34,249 nt of DNA from Sphingopyxis sp. (GTDB lineage Bacteria > Pseudomonadota > Alphaproteobacteria > Sphingomonadales > Sphingomonadaceae): NCBI RefSeq assembly GCF_016463645.1, contig NZ_JAEMQX010000033.1:1-34249 (forward strand). The letters run 5' to 3'. Shown one piece after another: positions 1 to 7,005 of the stretch. A program made the translations under genes and the position numbers. The notes under the pieces are model-generated. The model was not told the DNA's origin. It ran no database searches and was given only the letters and a program-made list of their open reading frames with translations. Each line of letters opens with the position of its first letter. Positions within the stretch are counted from its first letter, which is position 1.

Positions 1-1002
1 CTCGGCAAGAGCGCCATCCATGTGTCCGACATCTGCATGGGGACGATGACCTTCGGCAGCCAGACCGACGAGGCCGAGGCCTTCCGCATCCTCGACCGCT
101 GCTTCGATGCGGGGATCAGCTTCTACGACACCGCGGAGGGCTATCCGGTACCGCCCGATGTCAAATGGGTCGGCCGCACCGAGGAGATCGTCGGGCGCTG
201 GATGAAGACCAAGCCGCGCGACGCGATCATCATGGCGACCAAGATATCGGGACCGAGCCACGTCTGGTTCAGGTCGCCGTGCCGGAACGGCATGACCGCG
301 CTCGACCGCAAGAATATCGTCCAGGCGATCGACGACAGCCTGACGCGGCTCCAGACCGATTATGTCGACCTCTATCAGACGCACTGGCCCGATCACGACG
401 CGCCGTATGACGAGATGATGGACGCGCTCGACGAGCTTGTTCACGCGGGCAAGGTCCGCATCCTCGGCTGTTCGAACGAGACGAGCTGGGGGCTGATGAA
501 ATCGCTTGCGGCGTCGGAGCGGCTGGGCGGCGCGCGCTATCACACGATCCAGAATAATTTCAGCCTCAACAACCGCCGCTTCGAGGACGAGCTGGCGCAG
601 GTGTGCCGGCAGGAAGGCGTCAGCCTGATCCCCTATTCGCCGCTCGCCGGCGGGGTGCTGTCGGGCAAATATCAGGGCGGGGCAACGCCCGAGGGCGCGC
701 GCTTCTCGCGCTATCTTAAGATGGAAGGCCGGCAGGCGGCGATGGGCCGCCGATTCGTCAACGACAGGACGCTCGCCGCGACCGAACGCTATCTGGCGAT
801 TGCCGCGGACGCCGGGCTGCATCCGGTGACGATGGCAACCGCCTGGTCGAAACAGCATGACTTCGTCGCCTCGACGATCGTCGGGGTCAGCGCCTATGAC
901 CAGCTCGATCCCGTTCTCGACGCAGCGGAGCTGGTGCTGGGCGACGATGTGATGACGGCGCTGCACAAGGTCAGCAAGGACATCCTTTACCCGATGGGCT
1001 GA
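1..1002 (+). CDS. Aldo/keto reductase (5' end outside window)
   Basis: NAD(P)H-dependent oxidoreductase of the aldo/keto reductase (TIM-barrel) family, Tas/YajO-like. The reading frame is open from base 1 (LGKSAIHVSDICMGTMTFG), which is the usual first strand of the family, so the true start lies a few codons upstream and the GTG at 22 is probably internal. Visible catalytic elements are FYDTAEGY (Asp and Tyr), IMATK (Lys) and YQTHWPDHD (His). IPYSPLAGGVLSGKY is the conserved cofactor-side segment. About 333 residues are present, a normal length. The substrate cannot be deduced. The 3' end overlaps the convergent gene at 987-1556 by 16 bases. Family call is secure; physiological role unknown. 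Confidence 0.93.
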   Translation, partial: LGKSAIHVSDICMGTMTFGSQTDEAEAFRILDRCFDAGISFYDTAEGYPVPPDVKWVGRTEEIVGRWMKTKPRDAIIMATKISGPSHVWFRSPCRNGMTALDRKNIVQAIDDSLTRLQTDYVDLYQTHWPDHDAPYDEMMDALDELVHAGKVRILGCSNETSWGLMKSLAASERLGGARYHTIQNNFSLNNRRFEDELAQVCRQEGVSLIPYSPLAGGVLSGKYQGGATPEGARFSRYLKMEGRQAAMGRRFVNDRTLAATERYLAIAADAGLHPVTMATAWSKQHDFVASTIVGVSAYDQLDPVLDAAELVLGDDVMTALHKVSKDILYPMG

Positions 1003-1556
1003 GCCGACGGCCATTCGAGGACCAGCGCCTCGCCGACCCGCAGCGCCCGCCATGCCGCCGAAAGCCGCCCGAAATCCGCAAACACGCGCGGCTGCGCGGC
1101 GTCGATCCGCGCGCGTTCGCCGGAGCTGAGACCCGCCCGTGTCCGCTCGGCCTCGCCCAGGGCCGCGCGCTGCGCCGCGCTGTCGGCGCGCGTACTGCTC
1201 CGCCAGCCGATGTCGAACAGAAAAGCGGCGAGTTCGGAAAGCTCGCCCTCGCGGCCCTGCGCCTTGATCAGCCTCGCCCCCCTGGCGACCTGCTTGCGCG
1301 CCGCGCGCTGGCGCTCCTTTGCCGAGAGCGCACCGCCCGCCTCGACATGGAAGGAGCCCGCGTCTCCGCCCGCCGCGATCTGGCCGAACACGCCGGTCTT
1401 GAGTCCCAATGCCGCCTCGACGACGAAATGCACCATGTCGTGCGGCAGGTCGGGATCGAAACCGGGCGCCGGATCCATTACCAGCGCCGGCAGCCCGGCG
1501 CGCTCGATGCGCATGCTGTAGCGGCGTTCGCCCGACCGGATGAAATGGACTTTCAT
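987..1556 (-). CDS. Hypothetical protein, 189 aa
   Basis: I do not recognise a family. The protein starts MKVHFIRSGERRYSMRIERAG with a purine-rich site (AGGGCAGGG) just before the ATG. It has no signal peptide or membrane segment. The middle (about residues 75-125) is rich in Arg, Ala, Lys and Glu and looks helical. A conserved-looking segment MVHFVVEAALGLKTGVFGQIAAGG sits at residues 41-64. Codon use is the same GC3-rich pattern as the neighbours, which supports a real gene. It converges on the aldo/keto reductase with a 16-base overlap, and its start lies 47 bases from the divergent DUF411 gene. It is probably a cytosolic protein of unknown function. Confidence 0.72.
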   Translation of the reverse strand: MKVHFIRSGERRYSMRIERAGLPALVMDPAPGFDPDLPHDMVHFVVEAALGLKTGVFGQIAAGGDAGSFHVEAGGALSAKERQRAARKQVARGARLIKAQGREGELSELAAFLFDIGWRSSTRADSAAQRAALGEAERTRAGLSSGERARIDAAQPRVFADFGRLSAAWRALRVGEALVLEWPSAQPIG

Positions 1557-1603
1557 GACCCTGCCCTATAGGTTTGCGGCCATCTCTTCCAAAAGGATTT
1601 GCG

Positions 1604-2071
1604 ATGACTTCTGCCCGCCGCGCGTTTTTCGCCCTCGCCGCCTTCACCGCCGTGATCGGCGCCGCGCACGCGGCGGACCCGGTGATGTTCCGCGACGCCG
1701 GCTGCGGCTGCTGCCTCAAATGGCTCGAGCAGGTGAAGGCGTCGTTCGGGCGGAAGGCGGTCGTCGTCAATTCGCCCGACATGGCCGCGGTCAAGGACAA
1801 GCAGGGCGTGCCGCAGGCGCTGCGGAGCTGCCACACCGTGCTTGTCGGCGGCTATGTGATCGAGGGCCATGTGCCCGCGAAGGAGATCGCCCGCCTGCTC
1901 CGCGACAAGCCGAAGGGCGTGAAGGGCCTTGCCGTCGCGGGGATGCCGACAGGATCGCCGGGCATGGAGCATGGCGACCACCGCGAAGCCTATAGGGTCA
2001 TGACCTTCGGCCCCGGCGGGCAGCGCGTCTATGCGAGCTACGCCGCGAGCGGCGGCACGCACGCGCACTGA
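1604..2071 (+). CDS. DUF411 domain protein, exported, metal-binding type
   Basis: Small secreted protein of the DUF411 family, often found near copper-handling genes. The ATG at 1604 is chosen because AAAAGGA lies 6 bases before it; an in-frame start at 1574 would add ten residues ahead of the signal peptide. Residues 1-22 form a Sec signal peptide ending AHA/AD. The diagnostic CGCC pair is in FRDAGCGCCLKW (about residues 28-39). CHTVLVGGYVIEGHVP and the GMPTGSPGME turn are also family hallmarks, and the C-terminus is His-rich (THAH). A periplasmic metal, probably copper, ligand role is inferred from the family and Cys/His content. No copper ATPase or CopA/B gene is adjacent, so it stands alone here. 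Confidence 0.88.
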   Translation: MTSARRAFFALAAFTAVIGAAHAADPVMFRDAGCGCCLKWLEQVKASFGRKAVVVNSPDMAAVKDKQGVPQALRSCHTVLVGGYVIEGHVPAKEIARLLRDKPKGVKGLAVAGMPTGSPGMEHGDHREAYRVMTFGPGGQRVYASYAASGGTHAH

Positions 2072-2087
2072 TCGCAGGCACCGTGCG

Positions 2088-2960
2088 TCAGGCCAACCCG
2101 GCCTTGAACAGTTCGAGCATTCGCGCCCACGCCTTTTCGGCCGCCGCTTCATTATAGGCGCGGCCGTCGGGCGGGCACCAGCCGTGCATCGCGCCGGCAT
2201 AGACCTCGACCTCGTGCCACTGCTTGCGCGGCGCGAGCACCTCTTTCAGCAGCACTTTTTCGTTCGGGGTTTCCTTGTCGTCATTGTCGGCGATCGCGAA
2301 GAGATAGCCCGCGCTGGTCTTCGGAATCAGCAGGTGCGGGCTGTCGGGCTTGTCGGTGCCGACGCCGGCGCCGTGAAAGCTGGCCGCCGCGCCGACGCGA
2401 TCGGGTTTCAGTGCGGCGGTGTAGATGACCATCGGGCCGCCCATGCAATAGCCGGCCGTGCCGAGCTTCCGCTTCGTATCGACCTCCTTCTGCGCGTCGA
2501 GAAACGCGAGGTGCGCCCTGGCGTCGGTCTCGACGATCGGCTTCGCAAGCTGCTTCAGATAGCCGAACAGCTTCTGGCGAACCGCCTCGTTGCCCCAGTC
2601 GTTCGCCGCATCGACGACCGGCGACTTCTGCCAGCGGTAGAAGGGGTTGACCGTGAGCACGGCATAGCCTTCGCCGGCGAGCCGATCCGCCATCTGGCGA
2701 AAGGCGGGGCGCAACCCGCGAATATCGGGCCACACCAGAATGCCGGGATGCTTGCCCTCCGACGGCGCAACGAAATAGGCGTCGCAAATGCCGTCGTCGG
2801 TCGTGATGGTGACGTCGCGCCCCTTCACCGGCCTGCCCGCCATTGCGCGCACAGGCAGCGCCGCCATGAGCGCACCGGTTCCCGCAAGCGCGGTGAAGCT
2901 GCGCCGTCCGACGGGCATTCCGGCGCGGTCAAGATCGGCTTCGGTATTCTCGGTGCACAT
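2088..2960 (-). CDS. Dienelactone hydrolase family protein, Tat-exported
   Basis: Alpha/beta-hydrolase of the dienelactone hydrolase (carboxymethylenebutenolidase) family, 290 residues. The start at 2960 is preceded by GGAGAG at good spacing; the frame stays open to 3041 but without supporting signals. Residues 17-40 carry a twin-arginine type leader (GRRSFTALAG), so the enzyme is likely folded before export to the periplasm. The nucleophile is Cys172 in GYCMGG, the histidine is His259 in AGAMHGWC, and the acid is in FAIADNDD (about 225-228). This is the Cys-Asp-His triad of true dienelactone hydrolases. No chlorocatechol pathway genes are nearby, so the substrate is unknown; many homologues are general esterases. 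It converges on the DUF411 gene with a 16-base gap. Confidence 0.9.
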   Translation of the reverse strand: MCTENTEADLDRAGMPVGRRSFTALAGTGALMAALPVRAMAGRPVKGRDVTITTDDGICDAYFVAPSEGKHPGILVWPDIRGLRPAFRQMADRLAGEGYAVLTVNPFYRWQKSPVVDAANDWGNEAVRQKLFGYLKQLAKPIVETDARAHLAFLDAQKEVDTKRKLGTAGYCMGGPMVIYTAALKPDRVGAAASFHGAGVGTDKPDSPHLLIPKTSAGYLFAIADNDDKETPNEKVLLKEVLAPRKQWHEVEVYAGAMHGWCPPDGRAYNEAAAEKAWARMLELFKAGLA

Positions 2961-3104
2961 GTTTCTCTCCTTGGGAAAAATCCGGCAAGCCGCAGAAAAC
3001 TGCGTAACTTCATTCGCGATTTCATTTTTTCGTCCCGTCATCGGGATCGAGCCGGAGACGAGGCTAGTCCAGCCCCGCTTTACAGGACAGCGGTTTTTGT
3101 CCGG

Positions 3105-3773
3105 TCAGGCGGCTGTCGCAGGGATGCCGATCTCGTCGAACGCCATCGCGATGCGATGGACGCCGACGCCGCGCAGCATGTCGGCATGCGCGGCCCTGTC
3201 GACGATATGCCCCGCGCCGCAGAAACCGATCACGGTCATGCCCGCCGCGATCGCCGCCCGCGCGCCGGTCGGCGAATCCTCTATCGCCAGACAGCGTACC
3301 GGATCGACGCCGAGCCCGCTCGCCGCGGCCAGATAGATGTCGGGGTGCGGCTTGCCGCGATCCCAGCCGTCGGCGCTGTAGACATGCTCGCCGAAATGAT
3401 GGTCGAGCCCGAACAGTCCGAGCGCCCAGCCGATATATTCGGCGCGACTCGAGGACGCGATCGCGCGCGGCAACGTTTCGAGCCCGTCGAGAAACTCCGC
3501 AACGCCCGGCACGGCGTCAAAGCCCTCCATATAGCGCGCCCGCGCCCGCGCGCGATGCGTCTCGCGAAAATCGACGGGCAGCGGGCGGCCGTAGCGCGCC
3601 TCGATCCGGCGTTCGGTCTCCTGCCAGTTATGCCCGTAATAGTCGCGCAGGCACTCGTCATAGGTCGCGGGCATGCCGGCGGCGGTCAGGCTCTCGGCAA
3701 GCGACAGGTTCGCGCGCACTTCGCTGTCGGCAACGACGCCGTCGAAATCGAAGACGACGGCGGCGGGATTCAC
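3105..3773 (-). CDS. HAD-superfamily phosphatase (beta-PGM-like subfamily)
   Basis: Haloacid dehalogenase-like hydrolase of 222 residues with a helical cap. Motif I is DFDGV at 9-13 with Asp9 the expected nucleophile. Motif II is in ASSSRAEYI, motif III is the Lys of GKPHPDIYL, and motif IV is AIEDSPTG. The start is GTG at 3773, overlapping the glmS stop as GTGA, so the two are translationally coupled. The long open frame upstream of the GTG runs antiparallel through glmS and is not part of the protein. The coupling to glmS suggests a sugar-phosphate substrate, perhaps clearing a hexosamine-phosphate side product, but that is inference. It is the last gene of the glmU-glmS operon. Confidence 0.88.
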   Translation of the reverse strand: MNPAAVVFDFDGVVADSEVRANLSLAESLTAAGMPATYDECLRDYYGHNWQETERRIEARYGRPLPVDFRETHRARARARYMEGFDAVPGVAEFLDGLETLPRAIASSSRAEYIGWALGLFGLDHHFGEHVYSADGWDRGKPHPDIYLAAASGLGVDPVRCLAIEDSPTGARAAIAAGMTVIGFCGAGHIVDRAAHADMLRGVGVHRIAMAFDEIGIPATAA

Positions 3774-5593
3774 TCCACCGTCACCGACTTCGCCAGATTC
3801 CTCGGCTGATCGACGTCGGTGCCCTTCGCGACCGCGACATGATAGGCGAGCAGTTGCACCGGCACCGCATAGACGAGCGGCGCGATCAGCGGATGGACCC
3901 TGGGCATCTCGATGGTCGCCATGCAGCCGTCGCCGGCTTCGGCGAGGCCTTCGGCATCGCTGATCAGCACGACCTTGCCGCCGCGCGCCATCACCTCCTG
4001 CATGTTGCTGACCGTCTTTTCGAAGAGCGGGCCCGACGGCGCGAGGACGATCACCGGCACCGCCTCGTCGATCAGCGCGATCGGGCCGTGCTTCATCTCG
4101 CCCGAGGCATAGCCCTCGGCGTGGATGTAGGAGATTTCCTTGAGCTTGAGCGCGCCTTCGAGCGCGAGCGGATAATCGGGGCCGCGGCCCAAATAGAGGA
4201 CGTCGCGTGCGGGGGCGACGAGGTGCGCCATCTTCGATATTTCCTCGTCGTGCGCGAGCGCGGCATTGAGCGCGGCGGGCGCCTCGATCAGATGCCTGAC
4301 GATCTCGCGCTCGTCGGCGGGGCTGAGCTTGCCCTTCCTGAGCGCGAGATGCGCGGCGAGCGCGGCGAGCACCGCGAGCTGGCAGGTGAAGGCCTTGGTC
4401 GAGGCAACCCCGATTTCGGGGCCCGCGTGGGTCGGGAGCAGCAGGTCGGCCTCGCGCGCCATGCTGCTGGTCGGCACATTGACGACGACCGCGATCGTCT
4501 GGCCGTTCGCCTTGCAATGGCGGAGCGCCGCGAGCGTATCGGCGGTCTCGCCCGATTGCGAGATGAAGAGCGCGAGCCCGCCGGGCGCAAGCACCGGGTC
4601 GCGATAGCGGAATTCAGATGCGACATCGATGTCGACCGGCACGCGCGCGAAGGTCTCGAACCAGTATTTGGCGACCATGCCGGCGTAGAAGCTGGTGCCG
4701 CACGCGACGATCGTGATGCGGTCGATCTTCGACAGATCGAAGTCCATTTGCGGCAGCGCGACCGTCTGTTCGAGCGGACGGATGTAGGAGGAGAGCGTCT
4801 GCGCGACGACGGTCGGCTGCTCGAAAATCTCCTTCTGCATGAAGTGGCGATAATTGCCCTTCTCGACCGCCGCGGCGGTGACGCCCGAAGTGGTGATCTC
4901 GCGCGTCACGGCATTGTTTTCGGCGTCGTGGATCTGCGCGCCTTCGCGGGTGATGACGACCCAGTCGCCCTCGTCGAGATAGGCGATTTTCTGCGTCAGC
5001 GGGGCGAGCGCCAGCGCGTCCGACCCCAGATAGGTTTCGCCCTCGCCATAGCCGACGACGAGCGGCGATCCGAGGCGCGCGCCGATCAGGAGGTCGGGAT
5101 GCCGGCGGAACGCGATCGCGAGCGCGAAGGCACCGCGAAGCTGCGGGAGAACCGCCTTCACCGCGTCCTGCGGCGACTTGCCGGCCTCGACCTGCTCGGA
5201 CAAGAGATGCGCGACGACCTCGGTGTCGGTCTCGCTTTCGAACTTGCGGCCGCGCGCCTGCAGCGCTTCGCGCAGCGGCTTGAAATTCTCGATGATCCCG
5301 TTGTGGACGAGCGCCACCTCGCCCGTCGCGTGCGGGTGCGCGTTGCTCGTCGTCGGCGCGCCGTGCGTCGCCCAGCGGGTGTGCGCGATGCCGACGGTTC
5401 CGGGCGCAGGGTTGCTGCCAAGTTCCTTGACGAGATTGCCGAGCTTGCCCTCGGCGCGGCGACGGATCAGCTGCCCGCCTTCGACGGTGCACACGCCCGC
5501 CGAATCATAGCCGCGATATTCCATGCGCTTCAGCCCGTCGACGAGGCGATCCGCCACCTGATCCTTGCCGATGATTCCGATAATTCCGCACAT
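3770..5593 (-). CDS. glmS: Glutamine--fructose-6-phosphate aminotransferase (isomerizing)
   Basis: First enzyme of hexosamine synthesis: fructose-6-P plus glutamine gives glucosamine-6-P and glutamate, feeding UDP-GlcNAc for peptidoglycan and LPS. Length 607 aa is standard. The N-terminal nucleophile Cys2 is in MCGIIGIIG, followed by the glutaminase motifs YRGYDSAG and HTRWATHG. The C-terminal half holds two SIS domains: CGTSFYAG, SQSGETADT and the HAEGYASGEMKHGPIALI segment. The conserved end LAKSVTVE is intact. The start lies 16 bases behind the stop of the VapC-like toxin, and its own ribosome site is weak, so it probably depends on read-through from upstream genes. I see no glmS ribozyme or other leader element. 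Confidence 0.98.
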   Translation of the reverse strand: MCGIIGIIGKDQVADRLVDGLKRMEYRGYDSAGVCTVEGGQLIRRRAEGKLGNLVKELGSNPAPGTVGIAHTRWATHGAPTTSNAHPHATGEVALVHNGIIENFKPLREALQARGRKFESETDTEVVAHLLSEQVEAGKSPQDAVKAVLPQLRGAFALAIAFRRHPDLLIGARLGSPLVVGYGEGETYLGSDALALAPLTQKIAYLDEGDWVVITREGAQIHDAENNAVTREITTSGVTAAAVEKGNYRHFMQKEIFEQPTVVAQTLSSYIRPLEQTVALPQMDFDLSKIDRITIVACGTSFYAGMVAKYWFETFARVPVDIDVASEFRYRDPVLAPGGLALFISQSGETADTLAALRHCKANGQTIAVVVNVPTSSMAREADLLLPTHAGPEIGVASTKAFTCQLAVLAALAAHLALRKGKLSPADEREIVRHLIEAPAALNAALAHDEEISKMAHLVAPARDVLYLGRGPDYPLALEGALKLKEISYIHAEGYASGEMKHGPIALIDEAVPVIVLAPSGPLFEKTVSNMQEVMARGGKVVLISDAEGLAEAGDGCMATIEMPRVHPLIAPLVYAVPVQLLAYHVAVAKGTDVDQPRNLAKSVTVE

Positions 5594-5609
5594 GGAGTCT
5601 GGCTTTCTC

Positions 5610-5978
5610 TTAAAGCGTGTAGGGAACGCGAATACCCGGCATCGATGCCGGAAACACCTTGATATTGCGTGTGACGAGGATGCGCCCGCTGATCTGTGCC
5701 GTCGCCAGTACGAAAGCGTCGGCGAGCGTCAAGCCCTTGCGCTCGGCGCGGAGAGCCGCGGCGCGGCGCGCGACCGCATCGCCGATCTCCTCGACCTGGA
5801 AGCAGCCGAGGAACGCCTCGACCGCCTTCACCGAGGCAGGATCGGCGGCCGACATGACTTCGGTCCAGCTGACGCGGCTGACGCTCTTGCGCCCGGCGCG
5901 GCGGATCTCGCTGCGCGCCGCCTCGACGCCGTTGAGCGCGTCGATCAATATGTCACTGTCGAACTGCGCGTCGATCAT
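5610..5978 (-). CDS. vapC: PIN-domain toxin, VapC-like
   Basis: 122-residue PIN-domain ribonuclease, the toxin of a type II toxin-antitoxin pair. The acidic active site is visible: Asp7 in FDSDILIDAL, Glu40 in SWTEVMS, Asp87 in LTLADAFVLATA, and the TRN motif at 103-105 (usual TRNxxDF region, here TRNIKVF). The ATG at 5978 overlaps the antitoxin stop as ATGA; a longer frame upstream overlaps the antitoxin and is discarded. VapC toxins cut tRNA or rRNA; the target here is unknown. Its position between the GNAT gene and glmS, in the same direction, places the toxin inside an essential operon. PIN/VapC class is secure, subgroup is not. Confidence 0.9.
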   Translation of the reverse strand: MIDAQFDSDILIDALNGVEAARSEIRRAGRKSVSRVSWTEVMSAADPASVKAVEAFLGCFQVEEIGDAVARRAAALRAERKGLTLADAFVLATAQISGRILVTRNIKVFPASMPGIRVPYTL

Positions 5979-6199
5979 TCGCGCTTGCCCCGCAGGCGCC
6001 GCTGATATTTCAGGCCGTCGCCGATATCGTCCCGCGCGCGCCAGATACCGAACGCGTTGTCGATCGCATCGCCCGAGACATCGGCGCGATAGCCAGCAAC
6101 CGCCCGGCGGACGAGTTCGGCGCGCGACACGCCCTGCTCGGCCGCCTGCGTATCGAGCCACAGAATATCGTCATCTGGAATGTCGGCGAGAAAGCGCAT
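5975..6199 (-). CDS. vapB: Ribbon-helix-helix antitoxin, VapB-like
   Basis: 74-residue partner of the PIN toxin. The N-terminal half, MRFLADIPDDDILWLDTQAA followed by EQGVSRAELVRRAVAGY, fits a CopG/MetJ-type ribbon-helix-helix: a beta strand, then two helices with the conserved SRAELVRRAV. The C-terminal half (about 45-74) is charged and would wrap the toxin. The stop overlaps the toxin start (ATGA). The ATG lies only 7 bases from a strong inverted repeat (6206-6228), so promoter, operator and start are nearly superimposed and the mRNA may be almost leaderless. There is no good Shine-Dalgarno site. It likely autorepresses the pair. A ribbon-helix-helix fold is inferred from pattern, not from a search. 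Confidence 0.85.
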   Translation of the reverse strand: MRFLADIPDDDILWLDTQAAEQGVSRAELVRRAVAGYRADVSGDAIDNAFGIWRARDDIGDGLKYQRRLRGKRE

Positions 6200-6205
6200 G
6201 AAGGA

Positions 6206-6228
6206 TTGATATCATATCATGATATCAA
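6206..6228. promoter_or_regulatory. Palindromic operator/promoter of the vapBC-like pair
   Basis: Perfect inverted repeat with 9-base arms TTGATATCA / TGATATCAA and a 5-base centre; it also contains the 12-base palindrome ATATCATGATAT. It fills the 30-base gap between the GNAT stop and the antitoxin ATG and is strikingly AT-rich for this genome. A minus-strand -10-like TATGAT (complement of 6211-6216) lies inside it. A -35-like TTGTCA is possible at 6236-6241, with a long 19-base spacer. This is what an autoregulated toxin-antitoxin operator is expected to look like. Confidence 0.75.
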
Positions 6229-6229
6229 A

Positions 6230-6694
6230 TCAAGCTGACAAGAGCTTTCGATAGACCACGAACCCCGATTTTTCGGCAATGCGATCGTAAAGCAGCATCG
6301 CCGTGTCGTTCGTTTCGTGCGTCAGCCAATAAACGCGCGGCAATGATCGCTCTTTCGCCGCATCATAGACAGCCTCGATCAACGCGCGACCGACGCCCTT
6401 GCCGCGCGCCCCGGCGGCGGTGAACAGATCCTGGAGATACAGCGACGGCAGCAGCGAGGTGGTGCTGCGATGAAGAAGATAATGGGTGAGGCCAAGCAGT
6501 ACGCCGTCCTGTTCGGCGACGAGCGCGAACATCGGCTCATAGGGATCGAAGAAGCGTTCCCACGTCGCCGCGGTGACCTCGGGCGCCAGCCCCGTCTCGC
6601 CACTGCGGCCATAGAAAGCGTTATAGCCGTTCCACAGCGGCAACCACCGCTCGTAATCGGCGCGCGCCGCCGGACGGACGACCAGGTCACTCAT
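6230..6694 (-). CDS. GNAT-family N-acetyltransferase
   Basis: 154-residue GCN5-related acetyltransferase. The acetyl-CoA binding motif A is LYLQDLFTAAGARGKGVGRALI (about residues 90-112), with the RGKGVGRAL pyrophosphate loop. LYDRIAEKSGFVVYRK near the end is the usual motif B region. The ATG at 6694 overlaps the stop of the 104-residue gene as ATGA; the frame extends further upstream only as a shadow of that gene. It lies between glmU and glmS, yet it is not the known GlmU or Gna1 acetyltransferase. The substrate is unknown; amine, amino acid or protein targets are all possible. Confidence 0.9.
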   Translation of the reverse strand: MSDLVVRPAARADYERWLPLWNGYNAFYGRSGETGLAPEVTAATWERFFDPYEPMFALVAEQDGVLLGLTHYLLHRSTTSLLPSLYLQDLFTAAGARGKGVGRALIEAVYDAAKERSLPRVYWLTHETNDTAMLLYDRIAEKSGFVVYRKLLSA

Positions 6695-7005
6695 GCCAGG
6701 CCGAAATTGCGGTCGACGAAGATCATCGCGAACTGCACCGGATCGGGCGCTTCGCCATTGCCCGCGGCAAAGCGCGCCTTGCCGTCGGTCCAGATTTTCA
6801 GGATCTGCGCCGGAAGGTCGGGAGAGAATTTCATCTGCCGCTCGACGATCTGCTCCCAGCTTCCCGTCGTGCCGAAGCTCTGTTCGAGCTGCGGCACCAT
6901 CGCCTTGCAGTAGCTCTCGGTCGCGGGGTCGAGATGGCCGATCGCCTTCAGTACCCACGCGTCGACGAAGCGCAGGAAGGGCTTGTCGGTATAACGATCG
7001 CTCAC
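6691..7005 (-). CDS. Hypothetical protein, 104 aa, in glmU operon
   Basis: No family recognised. The start is GTG at 7005, overlapping the glmU stop as GTGA. The stop overlaps the GNAT start as ATGA, so it is locked into the operon on both sides. The sequence (MSDRYTDKPFLRFVDAWVLK to FVDRNFGLA) is soluble, mainly helical and without a signal peptide. It has one Cys, several aromatic residues, and a helical stretch SWEQIVERQMKFSPDLPAQILKIW. The overlaps and codon bias make it a real gene. Its place directly behind glmU suggests a link to cell-envelope precursor supply, but there is no direct evidence. Confidence 0.8.
   Translation of the reverse strand: MSDRYTDKPFLRFVDAWVLKAIGHLDPATESYCKAMVPQLEQSFGTTGSWEQIVERQMKFSPDLPAQILKIWTDGKARFAAGNGEAPDPVQFAMIFVDRNFGLA

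Noticed and set aside
22-1002. GTG at 22 as the true start of the first aldo/keto reductase
   Set aside because: The frame continues to base 1 with LGKSAIHVSD, the normal N-terminal strand of the family, so the gene begins outside the window.
2994-3007. CGCAG/CTGCG hairpin upstream of the dienelactone hydrolase
   Set aside because: A 5-base-pair stem is expected by chance and does not line up with a promoter or the ribosome site.
2031-3809. 592-codon plus-strand frame across the dienelactone hydrolase and HAD genes
   Set aside because: Antisense shadow: it spans two real genes with intact catalytic motifs on the other strand.
3839-5662. 607-codon open frame on the plus strand opposite glmS
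   Set aside because: It mirrors glmS almost exactly, is Arg/Asp/His-rich as expected from antisense of GC3-biased codons, and has no motif or ribosome site.
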